A model generated the notes under the pieces. The model had not been told where the DNA came from and made no database searches. It saw only the letters and a list, made by a program, of their open reading frames with translations. Shown here one piece after another: positions 8,138 to 15,419 of a stretch of 64,000 nucleotides of DNA (position 1 is the stretch's first letter; every line of letters begins with the position of its first letter). Position numbers and translations under genes: made by a program. Source of the DNA: Protaetiibacter intestinalis (GTDB taxonomy: Bacteria > Actinomycetota > Actinomycetes > Actinomycetales > Microbacteriaceae); contig NZ_CP032630.1 of assembly GCF_003627075.1 (NCBI RefSeq), positions 2,604,001-2,668,000 of the forward strand. Reading direction: 5' to 3'.

Positions 8138-9063
8138 GCGACGGTCTCCTGGTCGATGAGGGCGTGGGCGGCGGCGAGGTCGTCGGGCGTCTTGACGGCG
8201 ACGGTGGGGAGCCCCTTGAGGCCCCGCTTCGCGAGCCCGACGAGGGCGCCCGCGGGGGCGAGCTCGATGAGCCCCGTGACGCCGGCGGTGGCGAAGGCCT
8301 CCATGTCGAGGTCCCAGCGCACGGGCGACGCGACCTGACCCACGACGAGGTCGAGGTAGGCGCGACCGGATGCCACGGTGCTGCCGTCGCGGTTGGTCCA
8401 GATGGTCAGGCTCGGGTCGGCGGCGTCGACCCCGGCGGCGGCCGCACGCAGCGCGTCGACCGCGGGCGCCATGTAGCGCGTGTGGAAGGCTCCGGCGACC
8501 TGCAGCGGGATGACGCGCGCGCCGGCGGGCGGTTCGGCCTGCAGCTGCGCGAGGGCGTCGCGGGCGCCGGCGACGACGATCTGGCCGCCGCCGTTGAAGT
8601 TGGCGGGCTCGAGGCCCAGCGTCTCGAGCTTCGCGAGCAGCTCGGCCTCGTCGGCACCGATGACGGCGCTCATCCCGGTGTCCTCGAGGGCCGCCGCCTC
8701 GGCCATCGCCCGCCCGCGCAGCGCCACGAGGCGCATCGCGTCGGACTCCGTGAGGATGCCGGCGCCCGCCGCCGCGGCGAGCTCGCCGACCGAGTGCCCC
8801 GCGATCCCGGCGACCTTGTCGCGGCGCCCGCCGCCGAGCACGGCACCGAGCGAGAGGATCGAGGCGGCCACGATGAGCGGCTGCGCCACCGCGGTGTCGC
8901 GGATGGTGTCGGCGTCCGAGACCGTGCCGTGGGTGCGCAGGTCGACTCCGGCTGCCTCCGCGAGAGCGTCGAGGTGCTCGGCGAAGCGCGGCTCGGCGAG
9001 CCAGGGGTCGAGGAATCCGGGGGTCTGCGAGCCCTGTCCGGGCGCGACGATCACGACGGTCAC
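8134..9063 (-). CDS. fabD: Malonyl-CoA:ACP acyltransferase (FabD)
   Basis: A 309-residue transacylase that loads malonate from malonyl-CoA onto ACP. The nucleophile is Ser91 in GHSVGELAAA and the catalytic histidine His194 in GAFHTRYM; the oxyanion-hole PGQGSQ loop is at residues 8-13. Start GTG 9063 is chosen because the conserved VIVAPGQGSQ begins four residues later and AGGATGG lies just upstream. The frame stays open further into the regulator region but that sequence is not FabD-like. It is the first enzyme gene after the PucR-type regulator. Confidence 0.95.
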   Translation of the reverse strand: MTVVIVAPGQGSQTPGFLDPWLAEPRFAEHLDALAEAAGVDLRTHGTVSDADTIRDTAVAQPLIVAASILSLGAVLGGGRRDKVAGIAGHSVGELAAAAGAGILTESDAMRLVALRGRAMAEAAALEDTGMSAVIGADEAELLAKLETLGLEPANFNGGGQIVVAGARDALAQLQAEPPAGARVIPLQVAGAFHTRYMAPAVDALRAAAAGVDAADPSLTIWTNRDGSTVASGRAYLDLVVGQVASPVRWDLDMEAFATAGVTGLIELAPAGALVGLAKRGLKGLPTVAVKTPDDLAAAHALIDQETVA

Positions 9064-9115
9064 CCGTCCATCCTGCCAACCCTCGGTGCGCTGCGTGGCA
9101 TACAGGCCACGGAAA

Positions 9116-9137
9116 ATCCGCCGAGACCTTGGCGGAT
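9116..9137 (-). promoter_or_regulatory. Inverted repeat between fasR and fabD (operator or terminator)
   Basis: ATCCGCC (9116-9122) and GGCGGAT (9131-9137) form a perfect 7-bp inverted repeat with an 8-nt spacer, about 53 bp before the fabD start. Read on the minus strand the second arm is followed by TTTTCC. It could therefore be a weak intrinsic terminator after fasR, or the binding site of FasR itself, which in other actinobacteria acts upstream of fabD. Confidence 0.45.
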
Positions 9138-9154
9138 GTCTACAGCGGGCGAAC

Positions 9155-10333
9155 TCAGCCGCGGGGGCGGGCGGTGTCGGCGATCGAGCCGACGATGAGC
9201 GCGGTCTGCAGGATGAGGGCCTCGCGGGCGCCGGTGGCGTCCCAGCCGATGACCTCGCTGATGCGCTTGAGGCGGTAGCGCACGGTGTTGGGGTGCACGA
9301 AGAGCTCGCGTGCGGTCGCCTCGAGCGAGCGTCCGTTGTCGAGGTAGGCCCAGAGCGTCGTGAGCAGTTCGGTGGAATGGTTCTGCAGGGGCTGGTAGAT
9401 GCGCGAGATGAGGGTCGCGCGCGCGAGCGGGTCGCCCGCGAGGGCGCGCTCCGGCAGCAGGTCGTCGGCGAGGGTCGGGCGCGGCGCGCCGCGCCAGGCC
9501 CGGGCGACCGCGAAGCCCGCGAGGGCCGCCTTCGCGCTGCGGGCGGCATCCACGAGCGAGGGCACCTCGTGGCCGAGCACCAGGTGCCCCGGACCGAAGC
9601 CGGGCTCGAGCTGGCGGGCGATCTCGATGAACGGCAGGGCATCCCGGGTCTCGGCCTCCTCGGAGGCGTCGACGCGGCCGATCACGAGCACGAGCCGCGA
9701 GCCCTGCACGCCGATGAGCACGTCGGCGTCGAGGTGGCGGGCGGTGCGCCGCAGCTGGTCGACGTCGAGCATCCGCGGTGCCGTCCCGACGAGCACCGAG
9801 ACCGAGCCGTGGCCGTTCCAGCCGAGCGCGGCGACCCGGCTCGGCAGCTCGCTGTCGTACTCGCCGGTGAGGATCGAGTCGACCACGAGCGCCTCGAGCC
9901 GGGCATCCCAGAGCCCGCGGGCCTCGGCGGCGCGGGCGTAGACGTCGGCGGCCGCGAAGGCGATCTCACGCGAGTACAGCAGGATCGCCTCGCGCAGCTC
10001 GTCTCCCGCGCTCGTGACGCGGTCCTCGACGACCTCGACCGTCACGCGGATGAGCTGCAGCGTCTGCTGCAGGCTCACCGAGCGCAGCAGCTCGCGCGGC
10101 GCCGCCCCGAACACGTCGGCCGCGATCCACGGAGTCGAGGTCGGGTCGTCGTACCAGGAGATGAACGAGGTGATGCCCGCCTGCGCGACGAGTCCGACGG
10201 CGCTGCGACGCCCCGGCGGCATCTCGCGATACCAGGGGAGCGTCTCGTCGAGTCGCTTGAGCGTCGTCGTCGCGAGCTCGCCTGACAGCGTGCGCAGCCA
10301 GGCGAGCGTCTGCTCCTTGGTCCTCTCGGGCAC
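9155..10333 (-). CDS. fasR: PucR-family transcriptional regulator of fatty acid synthesis (FasR-like)
   Basis: A 392-residue regulator with the PucR/CdaR C-terminal helix-turn-helix near residues 330-370 (LDNGRSLEATARELFVHPNT, then RYRLKRI). The N-terminal ~150 residues are alpha-helical, with a GGDEF-like CdaR domain in the middle. Its position directly before fabD on the same strand matches FasR of Streptomyces and Mycobacterium, where it activates the fabD-fabH-acpP-fabF operon. The ATG at 10333 lies 13 bases after the aceE stop, so read-through from aceE is likely. Regulation of fab genes is inferred from synteny; the 9116-9137 inverted repeat is a candidate target. Confidence 0.82.
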   Translation of the reverse strand: MPERTKEQTLAWLRTLSGELATTTLKRLDETLPWYREMPPGRRSAVGLVAQAGITSFISWYDDPTSTPWIAADVFGAAPRELLRSVSLQQTLQLIRVTVEVVEDRVTSAGDELREAILLYSREIAFAAADVYARAAEARGLWDARLEALVVDSILTGEYDSELPSRVAALGWNGHGSVSVLVGTAPRMLDVDQLRRTARHLDADVLIGVQGSRLVLVIGRVDASEEAETRDALPFIEIARQLEPGFGPGHLVLGHEVPSLVDAARSAKAALAGFAVARAWRGAPRPTLADDLLPERALAGDPLARATLISRIYQPLQNHSTELLTTLWAYLDNGRSLEATARELFVHPNTVRYRLKRISEVIGWDATGAREALILQTALIVGSIADTARPRG

Positions 10334-10346
10334 GGTCGGGTCGGCT

Positions 10347-13073
10347 CTAGCTCTCGCCGCCCGCCGAGCCGGTCGTGCCGGCGGTCACGTCGTGCAGCTT
10401 GTACTTGTCGATCGCCTGGAGCACGTAGGCCGGGTCGACCTGTCCGCGCCGGGCGAGCGACTGCAGCGCGCGCACGACGACCGACGGGCCGTCGATCTTG
10501 AAGTAGCGGCGAGCGGCCGGGCGCGTGTCGCTGAAGCCGAAGTCGTCGGCGCCGAGCGTCGCGAACTCGCCGGGGACCCACGCGCGGATCTGGTCGGGCA
10601 CGGCGTGCATGTAGTCGGTCACCGCGAGGAACGGTCCCTCGGCCCCGTTGAGCTTCTGCCACACGTACGGCACGTGCGGCTGCTTGGTGGGGTTGAGGAA
10701 GTTGTGCTCGTCGGCGGCGATGCCGTCGCGGCGCAGCTCGCTCCACGAGGTGACGCTCCACACATCCGCGGCGACGCCCCAGTCCTTCGCGAGCAGCTCC
10801 TGGGCCTCGAGGGCCCACGGCACCGCGACGCCGGAGGCGAGCAGCTGCGTCTTCGGACCGCCGATCGTCGCGTCCTTGAGCTTGTAGATGCCCCGGAGCA
10901 GTCCGTCGACGTCGAGTCCCTCGGGCTCGACCGGCTGCACGTGCGGCTCGTTGTACACCGTGAGGTAGTACATGACGTTCGGGTCGGGATGCGATCCGCC
11001 GTACATGCGCTCGAGGCCGGCCTTCACGATGTGGCCGATCTCGTAGCCGTAGGCGGGGTCGTAGGCGACGACCGCGGGGTTCGTGGATGCGAGCAGCGGC
11101 GAGTGGCCGTCGGCGTGCTGCAGGCCCTCGCCCGTGAGCGTCGTGCGGCCCGCGGTGGCGCCGATGATGAAGCCGCGCGCCATCTGGTCGCCGGCGGCCC
11201 ACATGGCGTCGCCCGTGCGCTGGAAGCCGAACATCGAGTAGAAGACGTACACCGGGATGAGCGGCTGCCCGTGCGTCGCGTACGAGGTGCCGACCGCGGT
11301 GAACGCCGCGAAGGCGCCCGCCTCGTTGATGCCGACGTGCACGATCTGGCCCTGCGGGCTCTCCTTGTAGGCGAGCAGCAGCTCCCGGTCGACCGAGGTG
11401 TAGTGCTGGCCGTTCGGGTTGTAGATCTTCGCCGTCGGGAAGTAGGCGTCCATGCCGAAGGTGCGCGCCTCGTCCGGGATGATCGGCACGATGCGGTTGC
11501 CGAAGTCGGGCGAGCGCAGCAGGTCCTTGAGCAGTCGGGCGAACGCCATCGTCGTGGCGACCTCCTGCTTGCCGGAGCCCTTCTTGGCGATCTCGTAGGC
11601 GGAGTCCTCGGGCAGGTTGAGGGCGACGTGCGCCGTGCGGCGCTCGGGCAGGTACCCGCCCAGCTCGCGGCGGCGTTCCTGCAGGTACTGCACCGCCGGA
11701 TCCTCCTGGCCCGGGTGGTAGTACGGCGGCAGGTAGGGGTTCTCCTCGAGCTGCGCGTCGGTGACCGGGATGCGCAGCTCGTCGCGGAACTGCTTGAGGT
11801 TGTCGAGCGTGAGCTTCTTCATCTGGTGGGTCGCGTTGCGTCCCTCGAAGCTCTTGCCGAGACCGTAGCCCTTGATGGTCTTCGCGAGGATGACGGTGGG
11901 CTGGCCCTCGTGCTCGACGGCCGCCTTGAAGGCCGCGTAGACCTTGCGGTAGTCGTGGCCGCCGCGCTTGAGGTTCCAGACCTGCTCGTCGCTGTAGCCC
12001 TCGACGAGCTTGAGCGCCTCGGGGTCGCGACCGAAGAAGTTCTCGCGCACGTAGGCGCCGTCCTCGGTCTTGTAGGTCTGGTAGTCGCCGTCGGGGGTGG
12101 CGTTCATGAGGTTCACGAGCGCACCCGTGGTGTCGCGGGCGAGCAGCTCGTCCCACTCGCGACCCCAGACGACCTTGATGACGTTCCAGCCGGCTCCGCG
12201 GAAGAAGCTCTCGAGCTCCTGGATGATCTTGCCGTTGCCGCGGACGGGTCCGTCGAGGCGCTGCAGGTTGCAGTTGATGACGAACGTCAGGTTGTCGAGC
12301 TTCTCGTTGGCGGCCCACTGCAGGGCCCCGCGGCTCTCGACCTCGTCCATCTCGCCGTCGCCGAGGAACGCCCAGACGCGGCTGTCCGAGCGGTCGACGA
12401 TGCCGCGGTTGGTGAGGTACTTGTTGTTCTGCGCCTGGTAGATGGCGTTGATGGGGCCGAGGCCCATCGACACCGTCGGGAACTGCCAGAACTCGGGCAT
12501 GAGCCGCGGATGCGGGTAGGAGCTGAGCCCGTAGGGCGCGCGCGACTTCTCCTGCCGGAAGCCGTCGAGCTGCTGCTCGCTCAGGCGCCCCTCGAGGTAG
12601 GCGCGGGCGTACATGCCGGGGGAGGCGTGGCCCTGGTAGAAGATCTGGTCGCCGCCGGAGGGGTGGTCCTGGCCGCGGAAGAACCAGTTGTGGCCCACCT
12701 CGTAGAGCGAGGCGCTCGAGGCGTAGGTCGAGATGTGACCGCCGACCGCGATGCCGGGGCGCTGCGCACGGTGCACCGTGATGGCGGCGTTCCAGCGGAT
12801 CCAGCGGCGGTACTGCCGCTCGAGCTCCTCGTCACCCGGGAACTCCGGTTCGTTCTCCGGGGCGATCGTGTTGATGTAGTCGGTGGTCGGCACCATGGGC
12901 ACGCCCAGGTGCAGTTCCTTGGATCGCTTCAGCAGGCTGAGCATGACCTCGCGGCCGCGCCCGGGTCCCTTCGCGTCGACGAGCGCGTCGAGGGACTCCT
13001 GCCATTCGGCGGTCTCCTCCGGATCCTGATCGATGTTGTGCACCGAGTACGGATCCTGATCGTTCACCGTCAC
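10347..13073 (-). CDS. aceE: Pyruvate dehydrogenase E1 component, homodimeric type (AceE)
   Basis: A 908-residue thiamine-diphosphate enzyme decarboxylating pyruvate and acetylating the lipoyl domain of E2. The TPP-binding signature GDGEMDE is at residues 238-244 with the terminal NCN near residue 267, and the [20 protein letters not shown] region is at 111-130. The length matches the single-chain E1 of actinobacteria and enterics. Start GTG 13073 has AGAGG upstream; GTG 13067 is a possible alternative. E2 and E3 are not nearby. The gene precedes fasR by 13 bases, placing the source of acetyl-CoA in the same transcriptional direction as the fab genes that use it. Confidence 0.97.
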   Translation of the reverse strand: MTVNDQDPYSVHNIDQDPEETAEWQESLDALVDAKGPGRGREVMLSLLKRSKELHLGVPMVPTTDYINTIAPENEPEFPGDEELERQYRRWIRWNAAITVHRAQRPGIAVGGHISTYASSASLYEVGHNWFFRGQDHPSGGDQIFYQGHASPGMYARAYLEGRLSEQQLDGFRQEKSRAPYGLSSYPHPRLMPEFWQFPTVSMGLGPINAIYQAQNNKYLTNRGIVDRSDSRVWAFLGDGEMDEVESRGALQWAANEKLDNLTFVINCNLQRLDGPVRGNGKIIQELESFFRGAGWNVIKVVWGREWDELLARDTTGALVNLMNATPDGDYQTYKTEDGAYVRENFFGRDPEALKLVEGYSDEQVWNLKRGGHDYRKVYAAFKAAVEHEGQPTVILAKTIKGYGLGKSFEGRNATHQMKKLTLDNLKQFRDELRIPVTDAQLEENPYLPPYYHPGQEDPAVQYLQERRRELGGYLPERRTAHVALNLPEDSAYEIAKKGSGKQEVATTMAFARLLKDLLRSPDFGNRIVPIIPDEARTFGMDAYFPTAKIYNPNGQHYTSVDRELLLAYKESPQGQIVHVGINEAGAFAAFTAVGTSYATHGQPLIPVYVFYSMFGFQRTGDAMWAAGDQMARGFIIGATAGRTTLTGEGLQHADGHSPLLASTNPAVVAYDPAYGYEIGHIVKAGLERMYGGSHPDPNVMYYLTVYNEPHVQPVEPEGLDVDGLLRGIYKLKDATIGGPKTQLLASGVAVPWALEAQELLAKDWGVAADVWSVTSWSELRRDGIAADEHNFLNPTKQPHVPYVWQKLNGAEGPFLAVTDYMHAVPDQIRAWVPGEFATLGADDFGFSDTRPAARRYFKIDGPSVVVRALQSLARRGQVDPAYVLQAIDKYKLHDVTAGTTGSAGGES

Positions 13074-13110
13074 CCTTGACCTCTTCCTGATCGTGTCATG
13101 GCCGTCTTCG

Positions 13111-13116
13111 AGTCTA
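13111..13116 (-). promoter_or_regulatory. -10 element of aceE
   Basis: TAGACT on the minus strand, about 37 bases upstream of the aceE GTG, leaves a leader of roughly 30 nt that contains AAGAGG. No clear -35 is visible. Confidence 0.5.
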
Positions 13117-13180
13117 GTTCTGCCGGGGCTCCCGCTCGCTCATCGCCGGGATGCCACCGGCACTCGCGCGGATCCGGGCG

Positions 13181-13186
13181 TATGAT
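13181..13186 (+). promoter_or_regulatory. -10 element, leaderless peroxiredoxin mRNA
   Basis: TATGAT followed by eight bases and then the GTG start. Transcription would begin at or next to the start codon, and no Shine-Dalgarno is present. Confidence 0.55.
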
Positions 13187-13194
13187 CGCTCCTC

Positions 13195-13668
13195 GTGGCT
13201 TTGGAGAACGACACGCAGGCACCCGACTTCGACCTCGCGAACCAGTTCGGCGAGCACGTCCGGCTGAGCGACTTCCGCGGGCGCAAGCCCGTCGCGCTCG
13301 TGTTCTTCCCCCTCGCCTTCTCGAGCACCTGCACGGGGGAGCTGTGCGCGCTCCGCGACAACCTCTCCCTGTTCCAGCAGCACGGCGTCGAGCTCATCGG
13401 CATCTCCGTCGACTCGAAGGCGACGCTGCGGGCGTGGGCCGAGGAGGAGGGCTACGACTTCACCCTGCTGGCCGACTTCTGGCCCCATGGCGCCGTCGCC
13501 AAGGAGTACGGCGTCTTCCTCGAGGAGAAGGGCTTCGCGAACCGCGCGACCTTCGTGATCGACGCCAAGGGCGTCATCCGGGCCTCCTTCATCACCGCCC
13601 CCGGGCAGGCGCGCTCCGTCGAGGAGTACCGCGCGGCACTCGACGAGGTGCTGCCGGTCTCGGTCTGA
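13195..13668 (+). CDS. Peroxiredoxin, AhpE/AhpC-TSA family
   Basis: A 157-residue thioredoxin-fold peroxidase that reduces hydroperoxides. The peroxidatic cysteine is Cys46 in PLAFSSTCTGEL, and a second cysteine (Cys51) is five residues later. The PLAF...C pattern and length match mycobacterial AhpE. The GTG start at 13195 has no Shine-Dalgarno, but a TATGAT -10 lies eight bases upstream, indicating a leaderless mRNA. The gene is divergent from aceE and convergent with the next gene; their stops share a small GC hairpin at 13676-13692. The electron donor (mycoredoxin or thioredoxin) is unknown here. Confidence 0.93.
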   Translation: MALENDTQAPDFDLANQFGEHVRLSDFRGRKPVALVFFPLAFSSTCTGELCALRDNLSLFQQHGVELIGISVDSKATLRAWAEEEGYDFTLLADFWPHGAVAKEYGVFLEEKGFANRATFVIDAKGVIRASFITAPGQARSVEEYRAALDEVLPVSV

Positions 13669-13675
13669 GGCACGC

Positions 13676-13692
13676 GGCGGCGTTCAGCCGCC
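13676..13692. terminator. Short hairpin between convergent genes
   Basis: GGCGGC (13676-13681), loop GTTCA, GCCGCC (13687-13692). It sits across the stop codon of the minus-strand membrane protein and just after the peroxiredoxin stop. There is no U-tract, so it is only a candidate bidirectional terminator. Confidence 0.3.
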
Positions 13693-14376
13693 CATGACGT
13701 TGACGGCGCGCGCGATGACGAGCGCGAGGACGACGAATCCCGACAGCGACTCGAGCAGCATGAGCGCCTTCGCGCGGATCGACAGCGGCATGACGTCGGT
13801 GGGGCTGAAGGCCATCGCATCCGTCGTCGAGAAATACAGGTAGTCGAAGAACTGCGGGCTCCAGTCGGCCCGGGTCGAGGAGCGCACCGCGACCTCGGCG
13901 ACGGCGTCGTCGTCCTCGTCCTGCGGGAAGCGGAAGTCGGCGGGCGGCAGGGCGTCGCGGGCGTCGCGACGCCGGGCCACGGGTCCGCCGCGATCCAGTT
14001 CCCAGTAGATGATCGCGTAGGCGATCACGTTCGTCGCCCACACCTGCACGGCGGCGAGCAGGATGGCGGGCGCGTCGGAGTTGTGCGCCACGAGCAGCTG
14101 GTAGCCGAGCTGCACGAGCGCCACCTGGTTCGCGAGCAGCAGCACGACGGCGAGGGCGATCGAGAGGCGCCGCGACAGGCGCGTCTCCCGCGTCAGCCGC
14201 ACGGGGTTGAACACGATGAGCGGCACCAGGGCGAGAAGGCAGATGCCCGCGATCGTGTAGCGCAGCGCGGGCAGGAACGCACCGGGGAGCAGCAGGTAGA
14301 GCACCACGGCCACGAGGAGTGCGACGACGACCGGCCAGCGGTGTTCCGGACGGGCGCGGAAGTCGGCGGCGGTCAT
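13684..14376 (-). CDS. DUF1345-like integral membrane protein
   Basis: A 230-residue protein with five or so hydrophobic segments: residues 14-34, 37-56, 70-90, 100-122 and a last one near 205-225. A loop before the last helix (FFDYLYFSTTDAMAFSPTD) resembles the pore-like segment of DUF1345 proteins and, more distantly, of two-TM ion channels. No signal peptide or enzymatic motif is seen. A TAGGCT -10 lies six bases before its ATG, so the transcript is probably leaderless. It is divergent from the tRNA-Val gene. Function is unknown. Confidence 0.65.
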   Translation of the reverse strand: MTAADFRARPEHRWPVVVALLVAVVLYLLLPGAFLPALRYTIAGICLLALVPLIVFNPVRLTRETRLSRRLSIALAVVLLLANQVALVQLGYQLLVAHNSDAPAILLAAVQVWATNVIAYAIIYWELDRGGPVARRRDARDALPPADFRFPQDEDDDAVAEVAVRSSTRADWSPQFFDYLYFSTTDAMAFSPTDVMPLSIRAKALMLLESLSGFVVLALVIARAVNVMGG

Positions 14377-14382
14377 GCACGG

Positions 14383-14388
14383 AGCCTA
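14383..14388 (-). promoter_or_regulatory. -10 element, leaderless mRNA of the DUF1345-like gene
   Basis: TAGGCT on the minus strand, six bases before the ATG at 14376. Confidence 0.5.
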
Positions 14389-14402
14389 TTCCCGGCGCCC
14401 GG

Positions 14403-14408
14403 TAGCAT
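14403..14408 (+). promoter_or_regulatory. -10 element of tRNA-Val
   Basis: TAGCAT ends ten bases before the first base of the mature tRNA, leaving only a few nucleotides of 5' leader for RNase P to remove. Confidence 0.5.
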
Positions 14409-14418
14409 CGGGTGTTCC

Positions 14419-14491
14419 GGGCGCTTAGCTCAGCTGGTAGAGCGCTTCGTTTACACCGAAGATGCCGGGGGTTCGAGTCCCTCAGCGCCCA
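14419..14491 (+). tRNA. tRNA-Val (anticodon UAC)
   Basis: A complete cloverleaf. The acceptor stem GGGCGCT pairs with AGCGCCC, the D-loop contains AGCTGGTAG, and the anticodon stem CTTCG/CGAAG encloses the loop TTTACAC with anticodon TAC at 14452-14454. The T-arm has GTTCGAGTC, and the discriminator base is A at 14491. CCA is not encoded; the next bases are CATGG, which contain the start codon of the following gene. Confidence 0.97.
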
Positions 14492-14492
14492 C

Positions 14493-15419
14493 ATGGAGCC
14501 GGCCCGGGCGCGCGCGACCCTCGCGATCGTGGTCGCCGCGCTGCTCTGGGGCACCACGGGCACCGCGGCGAGCTTCCTGCCGGATGCCGTGAGCCCGCTC
14601 GCGGTGGGCGCCGCGACGATGGGCGTCGGCGGTGCGTTGCTGTTCGCGACCGCGCCCCGTGCGTCGCTCGGAGTGCTGCGCGACGCGCGCGCCCGCGGGT
14701 GGGTGCTGCTCGGCGCCGTGGGCGTGTTCGCCTACCCCCTCGCGTTCTACTCGGGGATGGACCTGGCGGGTGTGGCGATCGGCAACGTCGTGGCGCTCGG
14801 CAGCGGCCCCATCGTCACCGGCCTGCTCGAGCGGATCATCGAACGGCATCCGCTCTCGGCGCGCTGGGCAGCGGCGACCGCCCTCGCGGTGGCTGGGGTC
14901 GTGCTGCTCTCGACGGGCCGGCATCCGGAGGCGAGCGGTGCCGGGGAGGGAGGCGTGCTGCCCGGCGTGCTGCTCGGGCTCGTCGCGGGCGCCGCCTACG
15001 GCCTCTACACCTACGCCTCGGCGCGCGGCATCGGGGCGGGGCGGCCCTCGCGGGCGGTCATGGGGGCGATGTTCGGCTGCGGCGCGGTGCTGCTGCTGCC
15101 CGTGCTGCTGCTCACCGGGGCGCCGCTCATCGCCGCACCGGCATCCCTCGGGATCGCGGCCTACCTCGCGCTCGGGCCGATGTTCGTCGCGTACCTGCTC
15201 GTCGGCGTGGCGTTGCGCACCCTGCGCTCGTCGACCGTGACGACGATCGCGCTGCTCGAACCGGTCGTGGCGACCGTGCTCGCCGTGGTCGTCGTGGGGG
15301 AGCGGCTCGGGGCGCTCGGCTGGCTCGGGATCGCCGTCATCCTCGCCGGAATCGCCCTGCTCGTGACGGCCCGGCCTCCCCGGATCCGGACGCGAGCCCC
15401 CCTAGACTTCGAGCCATGA
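14493..15419 (+). CDS. EamA/DMT-family transporter
   Basis: A 308-residue membrane protein with about ten transmembrane segments arranged as two EamA repeats. The first begins LWGTTGTAASFLP near residue 18 and the second YGLYTYASARGIG near residue 170. Typical features are the GNVVALGSGPIVTGLLE and LLEPVVATVLAV segments. The start ATG at 14493 begins two bases after the mature tRNA-Val, so there is no space for a leader; the G-run of the tRNA T-arm is the only Shine-Dalgarno-like sequence. Cotranscription with the tRNA followed by 3' processing would yield a leaderless mRNA. It ends in an ATGA overlap with the next gene. The substrate is unknown (metabolite or amino acid export is common in the family). 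Confidence 0.88.
   Translation: MEPARARATLAIVVAALLWGTTGTAASFLPDAVSPLAVGAATMGVGGALLFATAPRASLGVLRDARARGWVLLGAVGVFAYPLAFYSGMDLAGVAIGNVVALGSGPIVTGLLERIIERHPLSARWAAATALAVAGVVLLSTGRHPEASGAGEGGVLPGVLLGLVAGAAYGLYTYASARGIGAGRPSRAVMGAMFGCGAVLLLPVLLLTGAPLIAAPASLGIAAYLALGPMFVAYLLVGVALRTLRSSTVTTIALLEPVVATVLAVVVVGERLGALGWLGIAVILAGIALLVTARPPRIRTRAPLDFEP
15403..15408 (+). promoter_or_regulatory. -10 element, internal promoter for the NCS1-like permease gene
   Basis: TAGACT with seven bases to the ATG at 15416, inside the end of the EamA gene. It would give a leaderless transcript of the downstream gene in addition to read-through. Confidence 0.45.

Noticed and set aside
10014..13079. 1021-codon plus-strand ORF antisense to aceE
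   Set aside because: It lies opposite a textbook aceE with catalytic motifs. The translation is Val/Arg/Asp-rich without motifs, as expected for the shadow frame of a high-GC gene.
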